From: Runella sp.
Lineage (GTDB): Bacteria; Bacteroidota; Bacteroidia; Cytophagales; Spirosomataceae
DNA: 44,264 bases
Direction: 5' to 3'
Assembly: GCF_027484545.1 (NCBI RefSeq)
Contig: NZ_JAIXST010000136.1
Coordinates: 1 to 44,264 of the forward strand
Below, in pieces: positions 8,001-14,627 of the stretch (the first letter of the stretch is position 1; the number at the start of each line of letters is the position of its first letter). Both the position numbers and the translations under genes were made by a program. The notes below the pieces were generated by a model, which saw only the letters and a program-made list of their open reading frames with translations, was not told the DNA's origin and did not search any database.

Positions 8001-10808
8001 AATACTGTAGTAACAAGCTGTAACATCAGTTCAGGAGCTGCTGGAACTACGGTAACTGTTAATCCTACTCCGATTGATCCTTTTGGTCTGTCATTGAGCA
8101 AAAGCAGCGCACCATGTCCTTCAAACTTAGGTTCATTGAGTGTTACTGCTACGTGTTCAGGTGTAGGCGAAACAATGGAAGTATATAAAGTCGCCACTGG
8201 TGGTACAGCACTTAACATAGCTGCCGCATCGGCGGGTGGTCCAACTACCGTGTCTATTACATCAGTGCCTACTGTAACTACTCCTCTTTATGTACAGTGT
8301 ACATCTGCTGGGGCTGTTTGTCCAAGTGGCCGGGTATTGGCAGGTACGTTTACAGTAGGAGCAGATGTTGCTGCAGGAACGGTTACTTTCACACAGTCAA
8401 CAGTTTGTGTAGGTACTAGCGTCACTGTTGCATCTACAACATGTCCTGCTGGAACTACTGCTAAGTATTACACTTCAAGCACTGGAGCAGGTACAACATT
8501 AATGCCGACTTCTACTCCTAGTGCGGGTACATATGACCTATGGGTAGTTTGTGATCAAGGAAGCAGTTGCGAAAGTACAGTACGTACAAAGGTTACCTAT
8601 AAAGTTGTTGCTGTTCCTAGCGCTCCAACTTTAGCTGTTGGTACCGCTGCTTTTTGTTTAGGTACAGTTGCTACTTTTACAGCTACGCATACATGTGCTG
8701 TTACGGATACATTAAAATTATATAATGGATCTACTTTAGTGTCTTCACAGATTGTCAAAACTTCTCCAATGAGCTTTGACTACACTCCAACTGGAGCAAC
8801 TGCTGGATCAAACACAAACAGTTACACAGTAAAATGTTTTAACGGAATTTGTTTAGGAACGGCATCATCGGCAGTAGTATTGACTGTAACAGATGCACCT
8901 AAATCTCCAACCTTTACTGGTACTGAGCCATTTATCCCAAGTTCAATTTGCGCCTTGAGTCCCTCAATCGTGTTGAATAATAGCTTGAAATGTGCAGCAA
9001 GTGGAGAAGTGCTTGTATGGTATGATAAAGCAACAGCTGGAAACATAGTTAGTACACCTAACGTTACACCAATAAGTACAATTACTTATTATGTAGCATG
9101 TCGTAACCAAACAAGCGGTTGTGAGAGTCTTGTACGTACAGTTGCAACATTTACAGTTAATCCAGTTGGTGGGGCACCTACAAATGCTTCAATAACAGTT
9201 GATGGAGTAGTTGTAGCTGCAGGTGGAAGTGCTGCTCAAGTTTGTAACATTGCAGGTGATGCAATTACGTTCTCTTCTGCTTGTGCTGCTGGTGAAACAC
9301 TGTTGATGTCGGTAGATGGTGGTAATTATACTACTTCTTCAATGACTCAAATTGTAGATGGTTCAAATCACACTTACCGTGTTCGTTGTCAGGCAGGTTC
9401 TGGTTCGACGGCATGTCTAAGTCCTGAATCAGGAGCAATGATTATTAAAATTAATCCAATCCCTGGTGTACCTGTAGCTTCATTGTTAGTTAATGGTCAA
9501 TCTGCTAATACATTTTGTGGAGGTGGAGTACCTCAAGTGATTACAAGTAATGCAACTTGTGGTATCAACGGAACAGTATGGTTTAGTGCTAATAATCAGT
9601 TGGCATCACTCCCTACAATAACCTCAACAACTCCGGGTACTTACTCTTTCTATGCAAAATGTAAAGGCCAAGGAGATTGTTTAAGCGACGCAAGTAATAC
9701 AGTATCTTATACTGTATTGCCAGTACTGGCTCAGCCAACGGTTACTAGTTCTGCTACCGCTACAGTATGTGCTGGTACGTCAGTAACGTTCTCACAAAAC
9801 TGTCCAGTAGGTTCAACTCCATTGTGGAGCAATGGATCAAATGGTGCTACGCTTGTAGTAACACAATCAGGTGCTGGAACACAGTCGGTAACTGTAAAAT
9901 GTACACAAGGTGCAAGTTGCGATAGCCCAGTTAGTACTTCGGTATCGGCTACTTGGAGCAATACATTTGATGTCACGATTATCAATATTGGTCAGCCACT
10001 TTCAGGTACCAGACCTGGTGCTACCAGTATATTGAATTGGTCGTCAAACTTTGTAACCCCTGATGCAGGATCAGCATTCCAAAATAGTACACAGTCTAAT
10101 CCTTCAATTTACTTCACAGAGATGCCAAATAAAGGAGGTAACCGTTATTGGACAATTGCTGTTGAAGCTTGTGGATTGCCATTGAGTGGTTCTATTTCTT
10201 ACGATATGTTGTGTATACCAGAAACGGGCGGTCAGTACTCATTCAATACTGTTGAGAACAATGCTCCTTATTTGATGTATGCCAACAGCAATGGATACGA
10301 AACCTTGTATTCACACAACCACGGATCTTTCGGATTTACCAGTGACCCTAAATACTTATCTGGTTTGCCAAAAGGTCTTTACAAGTTAAGTATTCGTTAC
10401 TGGGATCAAAAAGGAACAGGTTTATTCCCTGCCGTTCGTACCACAAGTGGTAGTCAAAAGGCTTATGGTGAATACTGGTTCCGTATTCAATCACAGTCTG
10501 GTATCGGTATAGGTGCGGCTCGTGAAGGTATAAACGAAACTTCTGAAGTTGAGTTTGCAACCGTAGCTCCAAACCCTGTTACTCGTACTCTTACTGTATC
10601 AATCAGCGGTGCTAAAGGTCAGGAAGTGAAAATGAATTTAGTAGATGCGGCAGGCCGTGTCATCAAAACTTCAACGGTAACTCCTGAAACTAATACTCAC
10701 CGTGAAGAAATCGACATGACAAGTCAGAACACTGGTATGTACTTCATGAACATCAGCACTTCTACAAAACGTGCTAACTTGAAAGTACTGAAAGTGTCGC
10801 AAGACTAA
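2100..10808 (+). CDS. Giant T9SS-secreted protein of tandem four-cysteine Ig-like modules
   Basis: 2902 residues, probable cell-surface adhesin or matrix protein. Residues 1-23 are a signal peptide ending near SVWGQG. An atypical three-cysteine module spans about 24-142. Seven three-module units follow (starting at residues 143, 430, 711, 997, 1269, 1542 and 1817, ending at 2090), then six diverged modules to about 2622. Each module is about 90 residues with four cysteines at equivalent places and often ends in a strand such as TTYYVQC...VC...TFTV, as in Ig-like domains next to CHU_C/T9SS sorting domains (Ig_7 type). Residues 2623-2815 form a unique domain with two cysteines. Residues 2822-2902 are a type A T9SS sorting domain (APNPV..., VDAAGR, TGMYFMNI, LKVLKV). 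I count about 113 cysteines. The ATG at 2100 is supported by the signal peptide. A strong terminator follows at 10834-10863. Binding partner is unknown. Confidence 0.9.
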   Translation: MKPIKFLLSLFAAVLVTVSVWGQGALKPPVNPSGVQCGGGRVAVGTITPDTLTGFAAGCATVAIFADLVDLSGNVVSTTDTAGITSVTAGSLGAPAAPTAALYYPASPGSNLFIRYRSAAASGGCSYSILSAGPGFSVGSSVAAPSGQVLSATNVCNGTQITAAASTCPAGTTLKLYSALTGGSALVLPATTTTGIVTASVGTFTVYAACAQNAPGICETPTRVKLTYTVVAPPATPTAFTLSKTRLCASEVASTTITILAHNCGVGQQPFVSTDSTGATVLGLAGVPFPAATKDTTIYYSFCKNTAIESCISSKAATTVSIVVTPNPIAPFSVSLSKTSACLSSVGTLSVIGTCSGIGETMEVYTSATDTTKIAYGLAAASASTSLNIPSVPNTSGTTTYYVQCRSASPANCSSARVLAGTFTVLPDIAAPSGPILSTQEACLLSTITANASTCPAGTTLKLYSAPTGGVQVTLPITVIGSSGDINNLYAVCVQTAAPGCETSTRTKVTYVVVSYPATPGAFTLSATNVCYAQAPSTMLNITAHSCLVSEQPFVSTDSTGATELGLAGTSFAAPTTIGTTNYFSFCKKTSATGCISLRGGTIAVNVNPTPIAPFRVSLDRSSAPCPTNVGAPLSLTATCSGVGETMEVYDVATGGTPIVYAAAPAGAATTVPVGAARTATTTYYVLCSSPTPVCVSSRVPITFTVGPDVAAPSGSILSATTVCQNSVVTGVSAACPTGTTLRFYDATGALASVPTTTPGIVRLSSTATPGDFVIFAACDKGDGCETSISNRTRVNYTVIARPATPAAFTLSATNVCFAQAPSTTLTITSHNCAVSEVPFVAVDIITKSPELGLAGAPFAAPTAIGATIYVAFCKNTITGCISAPGGQTTVTVNPTPITPFGVSLSKSSAPCPSNLGTLSATATCSGIGETMEIYTVATGDSPVNIAAASTAGPTTVSITPVPSVTTTYYVQCTSASPVCASSRVLVGTFTVGPDIAAPSGSILSATTVCQGLSITPVSAACTGTTLKLYSAPTGTATSALPTTTVGTIDVYAVCVATGGCETSTRTKVSYTVGARPVAPAAHTLSATALCAAQTGATTLTITAHNCTVSEQPFVSTSASGVPELGLAGASFAAPTVTTEYYSFCKNIASSCINSLGTTGTVVTVNPTPIAPFGVSLSKSSAPCPSNLGTLSVTATCSGVGETMEVYKAATGGTAVNIAAAATGGPTTVSITSVPSVTTTYYVQCTSAGAVCPSSRVLVGTFTVGADIAAPGAPILSATSVCEGASISPVSAACPAGTTLKLYSAPTGTATSALPTNTVGTIDVYAVCDAGSGCETSTRTKVSYTVVARPVAPSPFTLSATNVCAAQVASTALTITAHACAVSEQPFVSTSASGVPALGLAGASFAAPTVTTEYYSFCKNTGTGCNSANSASVTLLTVNPTPIAPFGVSLSKSSAPCPTNLGTLSVTATCSGIGETMEVYTVATGGTAVNIAAASAGGPTALSITSVPTVTTPLYVQCTSAGAVCASSRVPAGTFTVGAAIAAPSVSILSATTVCEGASISPVSAPCAAGTTLKLYSAPTGTATSVLPTTTVGTIDVYAVCDAGSGCETSTRTKVSYTVVARPSAPAPFTLSATNVCFAQAPSTTLTITAHNCLVGEQPFVSTSASGVPELGLAGAPFAAPTAIGTTTYRSFCKNTITGCNSAGTSGPTVTVNPTPIAPFGLSMSKNSAPCPTNVGTLSITATCSGIGETMEVYKAATGGTAVNIAAAATGGPTTVSITSVPTSGTTTYYVQCTSASPVCASGRVVAGTFTVGAEIAAPSAPILSATTVCQNASITAVSTACPAGTTLKLYSAPTGTATSALPTTTTGTIDVYAVCDAAGGCETTTRTKVSYTVGVLPTTPAAHTLSKTAVCAAQVPSTTLTITAHNCSVSEVPFVSTSASGVPELGLAGASFAAPSVTTSYFSFCKNTVVTSCNISSGAAGTTVTVNPTPIDPFGLSLSKSSAPCPSNLGSLSVTATCSGVGETMEVYKVATGGTALNIAAASAGGPTTVSITSVPTVTTPLYVQCTSAGAVCPSGRVLAGTFTVGADVAAGTVTFTQSTVCVGTSVTVASTTCPAGTTAKYYTSSTGAGTTLMPTSTPSAGTYDLWVVCDQGSSCESTVRTKVTYKVVAVPSAPTLAVGTAAFCLGTVATFTATHTCAVTDTLKLYNGSTLVSSQIVKTSPMSFDYTPTGATAGSNTNSYTVKCFNGICLGTASSAVVLTVTDAPKSPTFTGTEPFIPSSICALSPSIVLNNSLKCAASGEVLVWYDKATAGNIVSTPNVTPISTITYYVACRNQTSGCESLVRTVATFTVNPVGGAPTNASITVDGVVVAAGGSAAQVCNIAGDAITFSSACAAGETLLMSVDGGNYTTSSMTQIVDGSNHTYRVRCQAGSGSTACLSPESGAMIIKINPIPGVPVASLLVNGQSANTFCGGGVPQVITSNATCGINGTVWFSANNQLASLPTITSTTPGTYSFYAKCKGQGDCLSDASNTVSYTVLPVLAQPTVTSSATATVCAGTSVTFSQNCPVGSTPLWSNGSNGATLVVTQSGAGTQSVTVKCTQGASCDSPVSTSVSATWSNTFDVTIINIGQPLSGTRPGATSILNWSSNFVTPDAGSAFQNSTQSNPSIYFTEMPNKGGNRYWTIAVEACGLPLSGSISYDMLCIPETGGQYSFNTVENNAPYLMYANSNGYETLYSHNHGSFGFTSDPKYLSGLPKGLYKLSIRYWDQKGTGLFPAVRTTSGSQKAYGEYWFRIQSQSGIGIGAAREGINETSEVEFATVAPNPVTRTLTVSISGAKGQEVKMNLVDAAGRVIKTSTVTPETNTHREEIDMTSQNTGMYFMNISTSTKRANLKVLKVSQD
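2526..8369 (+). repeat. Seven in-frame ~0.82-0.86 kb coding repeats
   Basis: Units start at 2526, 3387, 4230, 5088, 5904, 6723 and 7548, and the diverged continuation begins at 8370. The lengths are 861, 843, 858, 816, 819, 825 and 822 bp, all multiples of three. Each unit encodes three modules, recognisable by starts resembling AAPSxxILSATTVC, AxFTLSATNVC and APFGVSLSKSSAPCP. The last four units share long stretches of identical DNA, for example around the CTCTATTCTGCACCTACAGG segment, while units 1-3 are more diverged. That pattern suggests recent amplification or gene conversion in the 3' part. Confidence 0.9.
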
Positions 10809-10833
10809 TCGTTAAATCGATAGCTTTGAATAG

Positions 10834-10863
10834 AAAGCCCCGCCAATCGGCGGGGCTTTTTTT
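10834..10863 (+). terminator. Rho-independent terminator of the giant adhesin gene
   Basis: A perfect stem AAAGCCCCGCC (10834-10844) / GGCGGGGCTTT (10849-10859) with an AATC loop, followed by a T run to 10863. It lies 26 bp after the stop codon. Confidence 0.92.
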
Positions 10864-10872
10864 AGTCCCAAT

Positions 10873-10937
10873 ACCCCCAATCCCAATCCCTCCCCTGCAA
10901 GGGAGGGATTTTTTTGTTAGACACAGGGATTGGGGGT
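10873..10937. repeat. Nested palindrome downstream of the giant gene
   Basis: The outer arms ACCCCCAATCCC (10873-10884) and GGGATTGGGGGT (10926-10937) are perfectly complementary. They enclose an inner perfect hairpin AATCCCTCCC (10885-10894) / GGGAGGGATT (10901-10910) followed by T7. The inner hairpin could act as a second terminator. The nested layout and the repeated CCCAATCCC motif also suggest a dispersed palindromic repeat unit. Confidence 0.7.
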
Positions 10938-10944
10938 TATATTT

Positions 10945-10977
10945 TTTGGCTAATTGGCTGAAAATCCCGTATCTTTG
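10945..10977 (+). promoter_or_regulatory. Promoter of the left SLBB-Wzz pair
   Basis: TTTG at 10945-10948 and TATCTTTG at 10970-10977, with a 21-nt spacer. The -7 box matches TAnnTTTG fully, and the spacing is slightly longer than the usual 19. The start codon at 11021 lies about 43 nt after the box. Confidence 0.68.
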
Positions 10978-11020
10978 TGGCTATTTTAGTAAATAGCAAG
11001 TATAATTTTAAAAAATTACC

Positions 11021-13318
11021 ATGTATTTTAATAAGTATTGTTGCTCAATCATTTTGGTTTTTGGATTCCATTTTGCCTTTTCACAACTCCCCCCGGCCAA
11101 TGAAGTGACTGACGCGCAACTGGAAGAATTTATAAAAGTGGCACAAAGTAAAGGGTTATCACAAGCAGACGTAGAGGCTGGTGCAGTGGCTAAGGGATAT
11201 ACTGAAGCCGATATTGCAAAGATAAGAGTGCGAATCAATACCCTTAAAACAAAAACGGACAAAGCCACTCCCATCAACTTGAGCAGTACAGTACGACAGC
11301 AACAGGGGCAGGTGTCCGAAAAAACGCCGACTCTGGTCAGTAATGAGCTGGAAGTAGGAAAAAAAAGAGACGTTTTCGGCAGTCAGCTTTTTTCAAGTAA
11401 AACACTTACGTTTGAGCCTAATCTACGATTACCTACTCCGAAAGATTATATCTTGGGCGTAGATGATGAACTCCGGATTGATATTACTGGCTATGCGTAC
11501 CAGCACTATGATGCCCGGGTGTCACCAGAGGGAACCGTCAAAGTGGAGAGCTTGAGTCCTATTTATGTGAATGGATTGACTGTTGAGCAAGCCAAGTCAA
11601 AAATAGTGGAGCGGCTGAAAATGCTGTATGCTGGCCTTCGGACCGGCGGTCTGAGTGCTGATGTGACGTTAGGAAATGTACGGAGTATCCGAGTGACGAT
11701 TATCGGTGAAGCGGCAAATCCGGGTACTTACACCATCTCTTCTTTAGCCACGGCCTTTCATGCGCTTTATATATGCGGAGGTCCCAATGGAAACGGGACG
11801 TTGCGAAATATTCAGGTACTGCGAAATAATAAACTGTTGCAACGCATCGACTTATATAATTTTATGCTCAACGGTACCATGACCGATGACGTTAGCTTGC
11901 GGGATAATGATGTTATTTTAATTCCGATTGCCCCTAAAAAAATTGAAATTGAAGGAGAGACAAAACGTAACGGTATTTTTGAAGTAGGGCCAGAGGAGAC
12001 CTATCAGGATTTGTTGAGATATGCGGGCGGTTATACAGAACAGGCGTACCAGGCTACGGTAAATGTATATCGAAATACGGCGAAAGAGCGTCAATTGTTA
12101 ACATTTGATCCTATTCAAGAGGCACGTTTTTCAATGCAAAATGGAGATCGCTATATTGTAGGTACCATTTTGAACCGGTTTGAAAATAAAGTAGAGGTCA
12201 TCGGTGCTGTTTTTAGGCCGGGAGAATTTGCCTTGAGTCCTCAACTGCAAACCGTAAAGCAACTCATTCAGAAGGCAGATGGGCTACGAGAAGATGCTTT
12301 TCGTAACCGCGCTTTTCTGAAAAGAAAAAGGGAGAACTTAGATCCGGAATTGATTCCTGTTAATTTAGATCAATTGTTTAAAGGTACAGAGGATATTCCG
12401 CTCAAGCGCGAAGACGTATTGGTCATTAAATCCATTGCTGAAACGCGCCAATTACAAACGGTAGTTATTCAAGGGGCCGTCAATAACGGTGGTGTTTTTG
12501 ATTATGCAGAAAGTATGACTTTGCAGGATCTTGTGTTGTTGGCAGGTGGGTTTACGGATGGGGCTACCAATAAAGGAATAGAATTGTCGCGCCGCCTATA
12601 TAATGATGAAACTCAGGCGGAAACGGTTGAGGTAAAAAAATACGATATACAAAAAGATTTGAATGAAATTTCAAAAATTGTTCTTAGGCCATTTGATGAG
12701 ATTATCGTTCGTAGTTTACCTAATTACCAAGCACAGCAATTGGTAAGTGTGAAAGGAGAGGTAAATTACCCAGGTTCTTACGTAATTTCTAATCGGAATG
12801 AGCGAATCAGCCAGCTGTTAGAACGTGCGGGTGGACTTCGCCCGGAGGCTTATGTGCCGGGAATTCAATTCATTAGAAATGGCAGGTTAGTAGCGATGGA
12901 TTTAACTGAGATTCTTCAAAACCCGAATCATCCAAATAATCTTGTTTTATTGGCGGGAGATGAATTGATTGTTCCTAAAATTCAGGAGACGATTGTTGTG
13001 AGTGGACAGGTATTTAATCCGAACGTGATTGCTTTTAACCCACGATTTAGTTTTAAAGAGTATGTGAATCAAGCGGGGGGATTTACAGATAGTGCAGACG
13101 TGTCAAAAATTTACGCTGTTTATGTCAATGGTTTTACTGCACGAACAAAGAAAATTCTTGGAATGAAATTCTATCCGCCTATCCAACGAGGAATGCGATT
13201 GATAGTTCCAACCCGCCCTTTCCGCAATCGAATTACTTCGGCAGAGCGATTGTCTTTGTTTACAGGCTTAACTTCGGCTTCTGTTTTATTAATTACCCTG
13301 ATTAGAACATTTCAGTAA
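11021..13318 (+). CDS. Outer-membrane polysaccharide export protein, SLBB-rich (Wza/OPX type)
   Basis: 765 residues. It would form the outer-membrane or periplasmic exit channel for exported polysaccharide. A signal peptide covers residues 1-21 (ending FAFSQ). A short helical region follows (VTDAQLEEFIKVAQSKGLSQ...GYTEADIAKIRVRI). The poly-export domain starts near residue 137 (TPKDYILGVDDELRIDITG, SPEGTVKV), and several SLBB domains fill the rest, seen as repeated signatures such as VTIIGEAANPGTY, EVIGAVFRPGEF, VSVKGEVNYPGSY and IVVSGQVFNPNVI. A C-terminal hydrophobic stretch (SLFTGLTSASVLLITLI) resembles the membrane-spanning end of such exporters. No lipobox is evident. It is followed after 15 bp by a Wzz-like gene in the same operon, and a diverged paralogue lies at 33533-35908. 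Confidence 0.9.
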   Translation: MYFNKYCCSIILVFGFHFAFSQLPPANEVTDAQLEEFIKVAQSKGLSQADVEAGAVAKGYTEADIAKIRVRINTLKTKTDKATPINLSSTVRQQQGQVSEKTPTLVSNELEVGKKRDVFGSQLFSSKTLTFEPNLRLPTPKDYILGVDDELRIDITGYAYQHYDARVSPEGTVKVESLSPIYVNGLTVEQAKSKIVERLKMLYAGLRTGGLSADVTLGNVRSIRVTIIGEAANPGTYTISSLATAFHALYICGGPNGNGTLRNIQVLRNNKLLQRIDLYNFMLNGTMTDDVSLRDNDVILIPIAPKKIEIEGETKRNGIFEVGPEETYQDLLRYAGGYTEQAYQATVNVYRNTAKERQLLTFDPIQEARFSMQNGDRYIVGTILNRFENKVEVIGAVFRPGEFALSPQLQTVKQLIQKADGLREDAFRNRAFLKRKRENLDPELIPVNLDQLFKGTEDIPLKREDVLVIKSIAETRQLQTVVIQGAVNNGGVFDYAESMTLQDLVLLAGGFTDGATNKGIELSRRLYNDETQAETVEVKKYDIQKDLNEISKIVLRPFDEIIVRSLPNYQAQQLVSVKGEVNYPGSYVISNRNERISQLLERAGGLRPEAYVPGIQFIRNGRLVAMDLTEILQNPNHPNNLVLLAGDELIVPKIQETIVVSGQVFNPNVIAFNPRFSFKEYVNQAGGFTDSADVSKIYAVYVNGFTARTKKILGMKFYPPIQRGMRLIVPTRPFRNRITSAERLSLFTGLTSASVLLITLIRTFQ

Positions 13319-13333
13319 ATTTATTTAAAGGCA

Positions 13334-14377
13334 ATGGAAGAAACATACGAAGAAGAGCCGCAAATTGAGTCAATAAATTTTGGTGCACTTAGTAGAATAA
13401 TTTGGAAAGAAAAATGGATTATTATTCTTATTGCTTTTTTAACAATAGGGGGGGGGGGATTTTATGCTTTTACAGCTCAAGAAGAATTTGAGTCCCAAGG
13501 GAAAATTTTACCTGAAATTCAACCTACTGCCGGCGGTTCTTTTGGTAGCTTGGCAGGAGTACTGGGAATAAGCGGGATTGACTTGAAAAACAGCACCGAG
13601 GCAATTCGTCCAGACTTATACCCGGAAGTATTAAAAAGCACTCCCTACTTTTTAGCTTTAATGGAGCAACCCGTCAAGACAAGACTAAATCATTCATTAA
13701 AATTTGCGGATTTCTACCATCAAGTTGTTGAAGAAAATGAGGAGGTTGATACGATGCTTATCAAGAAATATAAAGTGGACGGAAAAGGGTTTTATGTACT
13801 TAATCGCCTCAACGAAAACCGTATTAAAGATCTTAAAACTCGGATATTCAGTACGTATGATCGTAAAGCGGGGGTAATTACGATTAGTGTAAAATTGCCC
13901 GATCCCGTAGTGGCAGCTACCATTGCGAAGTTTTCAATGGATTATTTGACGGAGTATGTGATTGAGTATCGTACCCAAAAAAATAAGCGTGAAGTAGATT
14001 TTTTAAAAGAACGGCTTGATTTGGCCCGGGGTAAATATTACTCCAACCAAACAAAAAAAGCACAGTATGACGATCAATTTCAGGCACCTACCATTCGGCT
14101 TCAATCAGCTGATATTCAGCGAGAACGAATCCAGGCCGAATACAGTACATCATCGACTTTTTACAATTCATTGCTCACTAAGTACGAAGAGGCTAAAATC
14201 AAATTACATCAAGAAACTCCGGTTATTAAAGTATTGGAGCCACCAACCGCCCCTACTCGGAAATCCGAGCCTAGAAGGAGTGTCATTGTAGCTTTATCGG
14301 GATTGATAGGAGGTTTTTTAGGCGTATTGATAGCTTTGATACGTAAAAAGCAGTATAAACTGGTTTTTACGAAATAA
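13334..14377 (+). CDS. Wzz-family chain-length / export regulator (left copy)
   Basis: 347 residues, inner-membrane polysaccharide co-polymerase. It has two membrane segments, about residues 28-48 (WIIILIAFLTIGGGG...) and 319-340 (VIVALSGLIGGFLGVLIALI), around a periplasmic domain with coiled-coil character at about 220-290. The proline-rich stretch before the second segment (VLEPPTAPTRKSEPRRS) is typical of Wzz proteins. No cytoplasmic tyrosine-kinase domain is attached. The N-terminal membrane segment is partly encoded by an 11-G run (13448-13458). It sits 15 bp after the SLBB exporter, and a diverged paralogue lies at 32424-33497. It probably sets polymer length or couples polymerase to the exporter. 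Confidence 0.88.
   Translation: MEETYEEEPQIESINFGALSRIIWKEKWIIILIAFLTIGGGGFYAFTAQEEFESQGKILPEIQPTAGGSFGSLAGVLGISGIDLKNSTEAIRPDLYPEVLKSTPYFLALMEQPVKTRLNHSLKFADFYHQVVEENEEVDTMLIKKYKVDGKGFYVLNRLNENRIKDLKTRIFSTYDRKAGVITISVKLPDPVVAATIAKFSMDYLTEYVIEYRTQKNKREVDFLKERLDLARGKYYSNQTKKAQYDDQFQAPTIRLQSADIQRERIQAEYSTSSTFYNSLLTKYEEAKIKLHQETPVIKVLEPPTAPTRKSEPRRSVIVALSGLIGGFLGVLIALIRKKQYKLVFTK
13448..13458 (+). repeat. G11 homopolymer inside the Wzz-like gene
   Basis: Eleven consecutive G bases encode glycines 39-42 within the first membrane segment. Gain or loss of one base would truncate the protein after about 40 residues, so this is a candidate slipped-strand (phase-variable) site. Confidence 0.85.
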
Positions 14378-14378
14378 A

Positions 14379-14627
14379 TTGGACTATTCTCCAAAATTAG
14401 ACAATCTGAATAATGGACAAGAAGTAAAATTGGATTGGGTGGATATTTCGGGACGTGCCGTGTTGAGTAAGATTATAAAATGGGGGACCGTTAGGCATCA
14501 GAAGGAGATAGATATGACTCGTCAATTTAACGGGCTGTATTTATGAGTAAATACAGCTTCAAAATTAATGAAAGGTACTGAAAGCCTTGTAAGATTAAGA
14601 CATGAAGGCTTTAGAACGCTAAGTTAG
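14379..14627 (+). pseudogene. Relic T9SS C-terminal sorting domain with internal stop
   Basis: One reading frame runs from 14379, is interrupted by a single TGA at 14544-14546, and continues in the same frame to TAG at 14625-14627. The translation includes GQEVKLDWVDISGRAV, HQKEIDMTRQFNGLYL, stop, then VNTASKLMKGTESLVRLRHE. This lines up with the sorting domain of the giant adhesin (GQEVKMNLVDAAGRVI, HREEIDMTSQNTGMYFMNI, LKVLKV). No secretion signal or cargo precedes it, because the frame runs directly into the end of the Wzz-like gene. It is a truncated remnant of a T9SS cargo gene, probably left by a rearrangement at the capsule-locus edge. Its stop overlaps the stop of the converging gene at 14624. 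Confidence 0.8.

Noticed and set aside
5522-8218. Four similar - strand ORFs of 76-78 codons at 5522, 6341, 7163 and 7982
   Set aside because: They repeat at the same 819-822-bp spacing as the coding repeats of the giant + strand gene and are the antisense shadow of one module.
14016-14291. + strand ORF of 91 codons
   Set aside because: Lies in another frame inside the Wzz-like gene; no independent start signals.
14581-14612. Hairpin AAAGCCTT / AAGGCTTT as terminator between converging genes
   Set aside because: Loop of 16 nt and no T run on either strand; it also lies within the translated part of the relic sorting domain.
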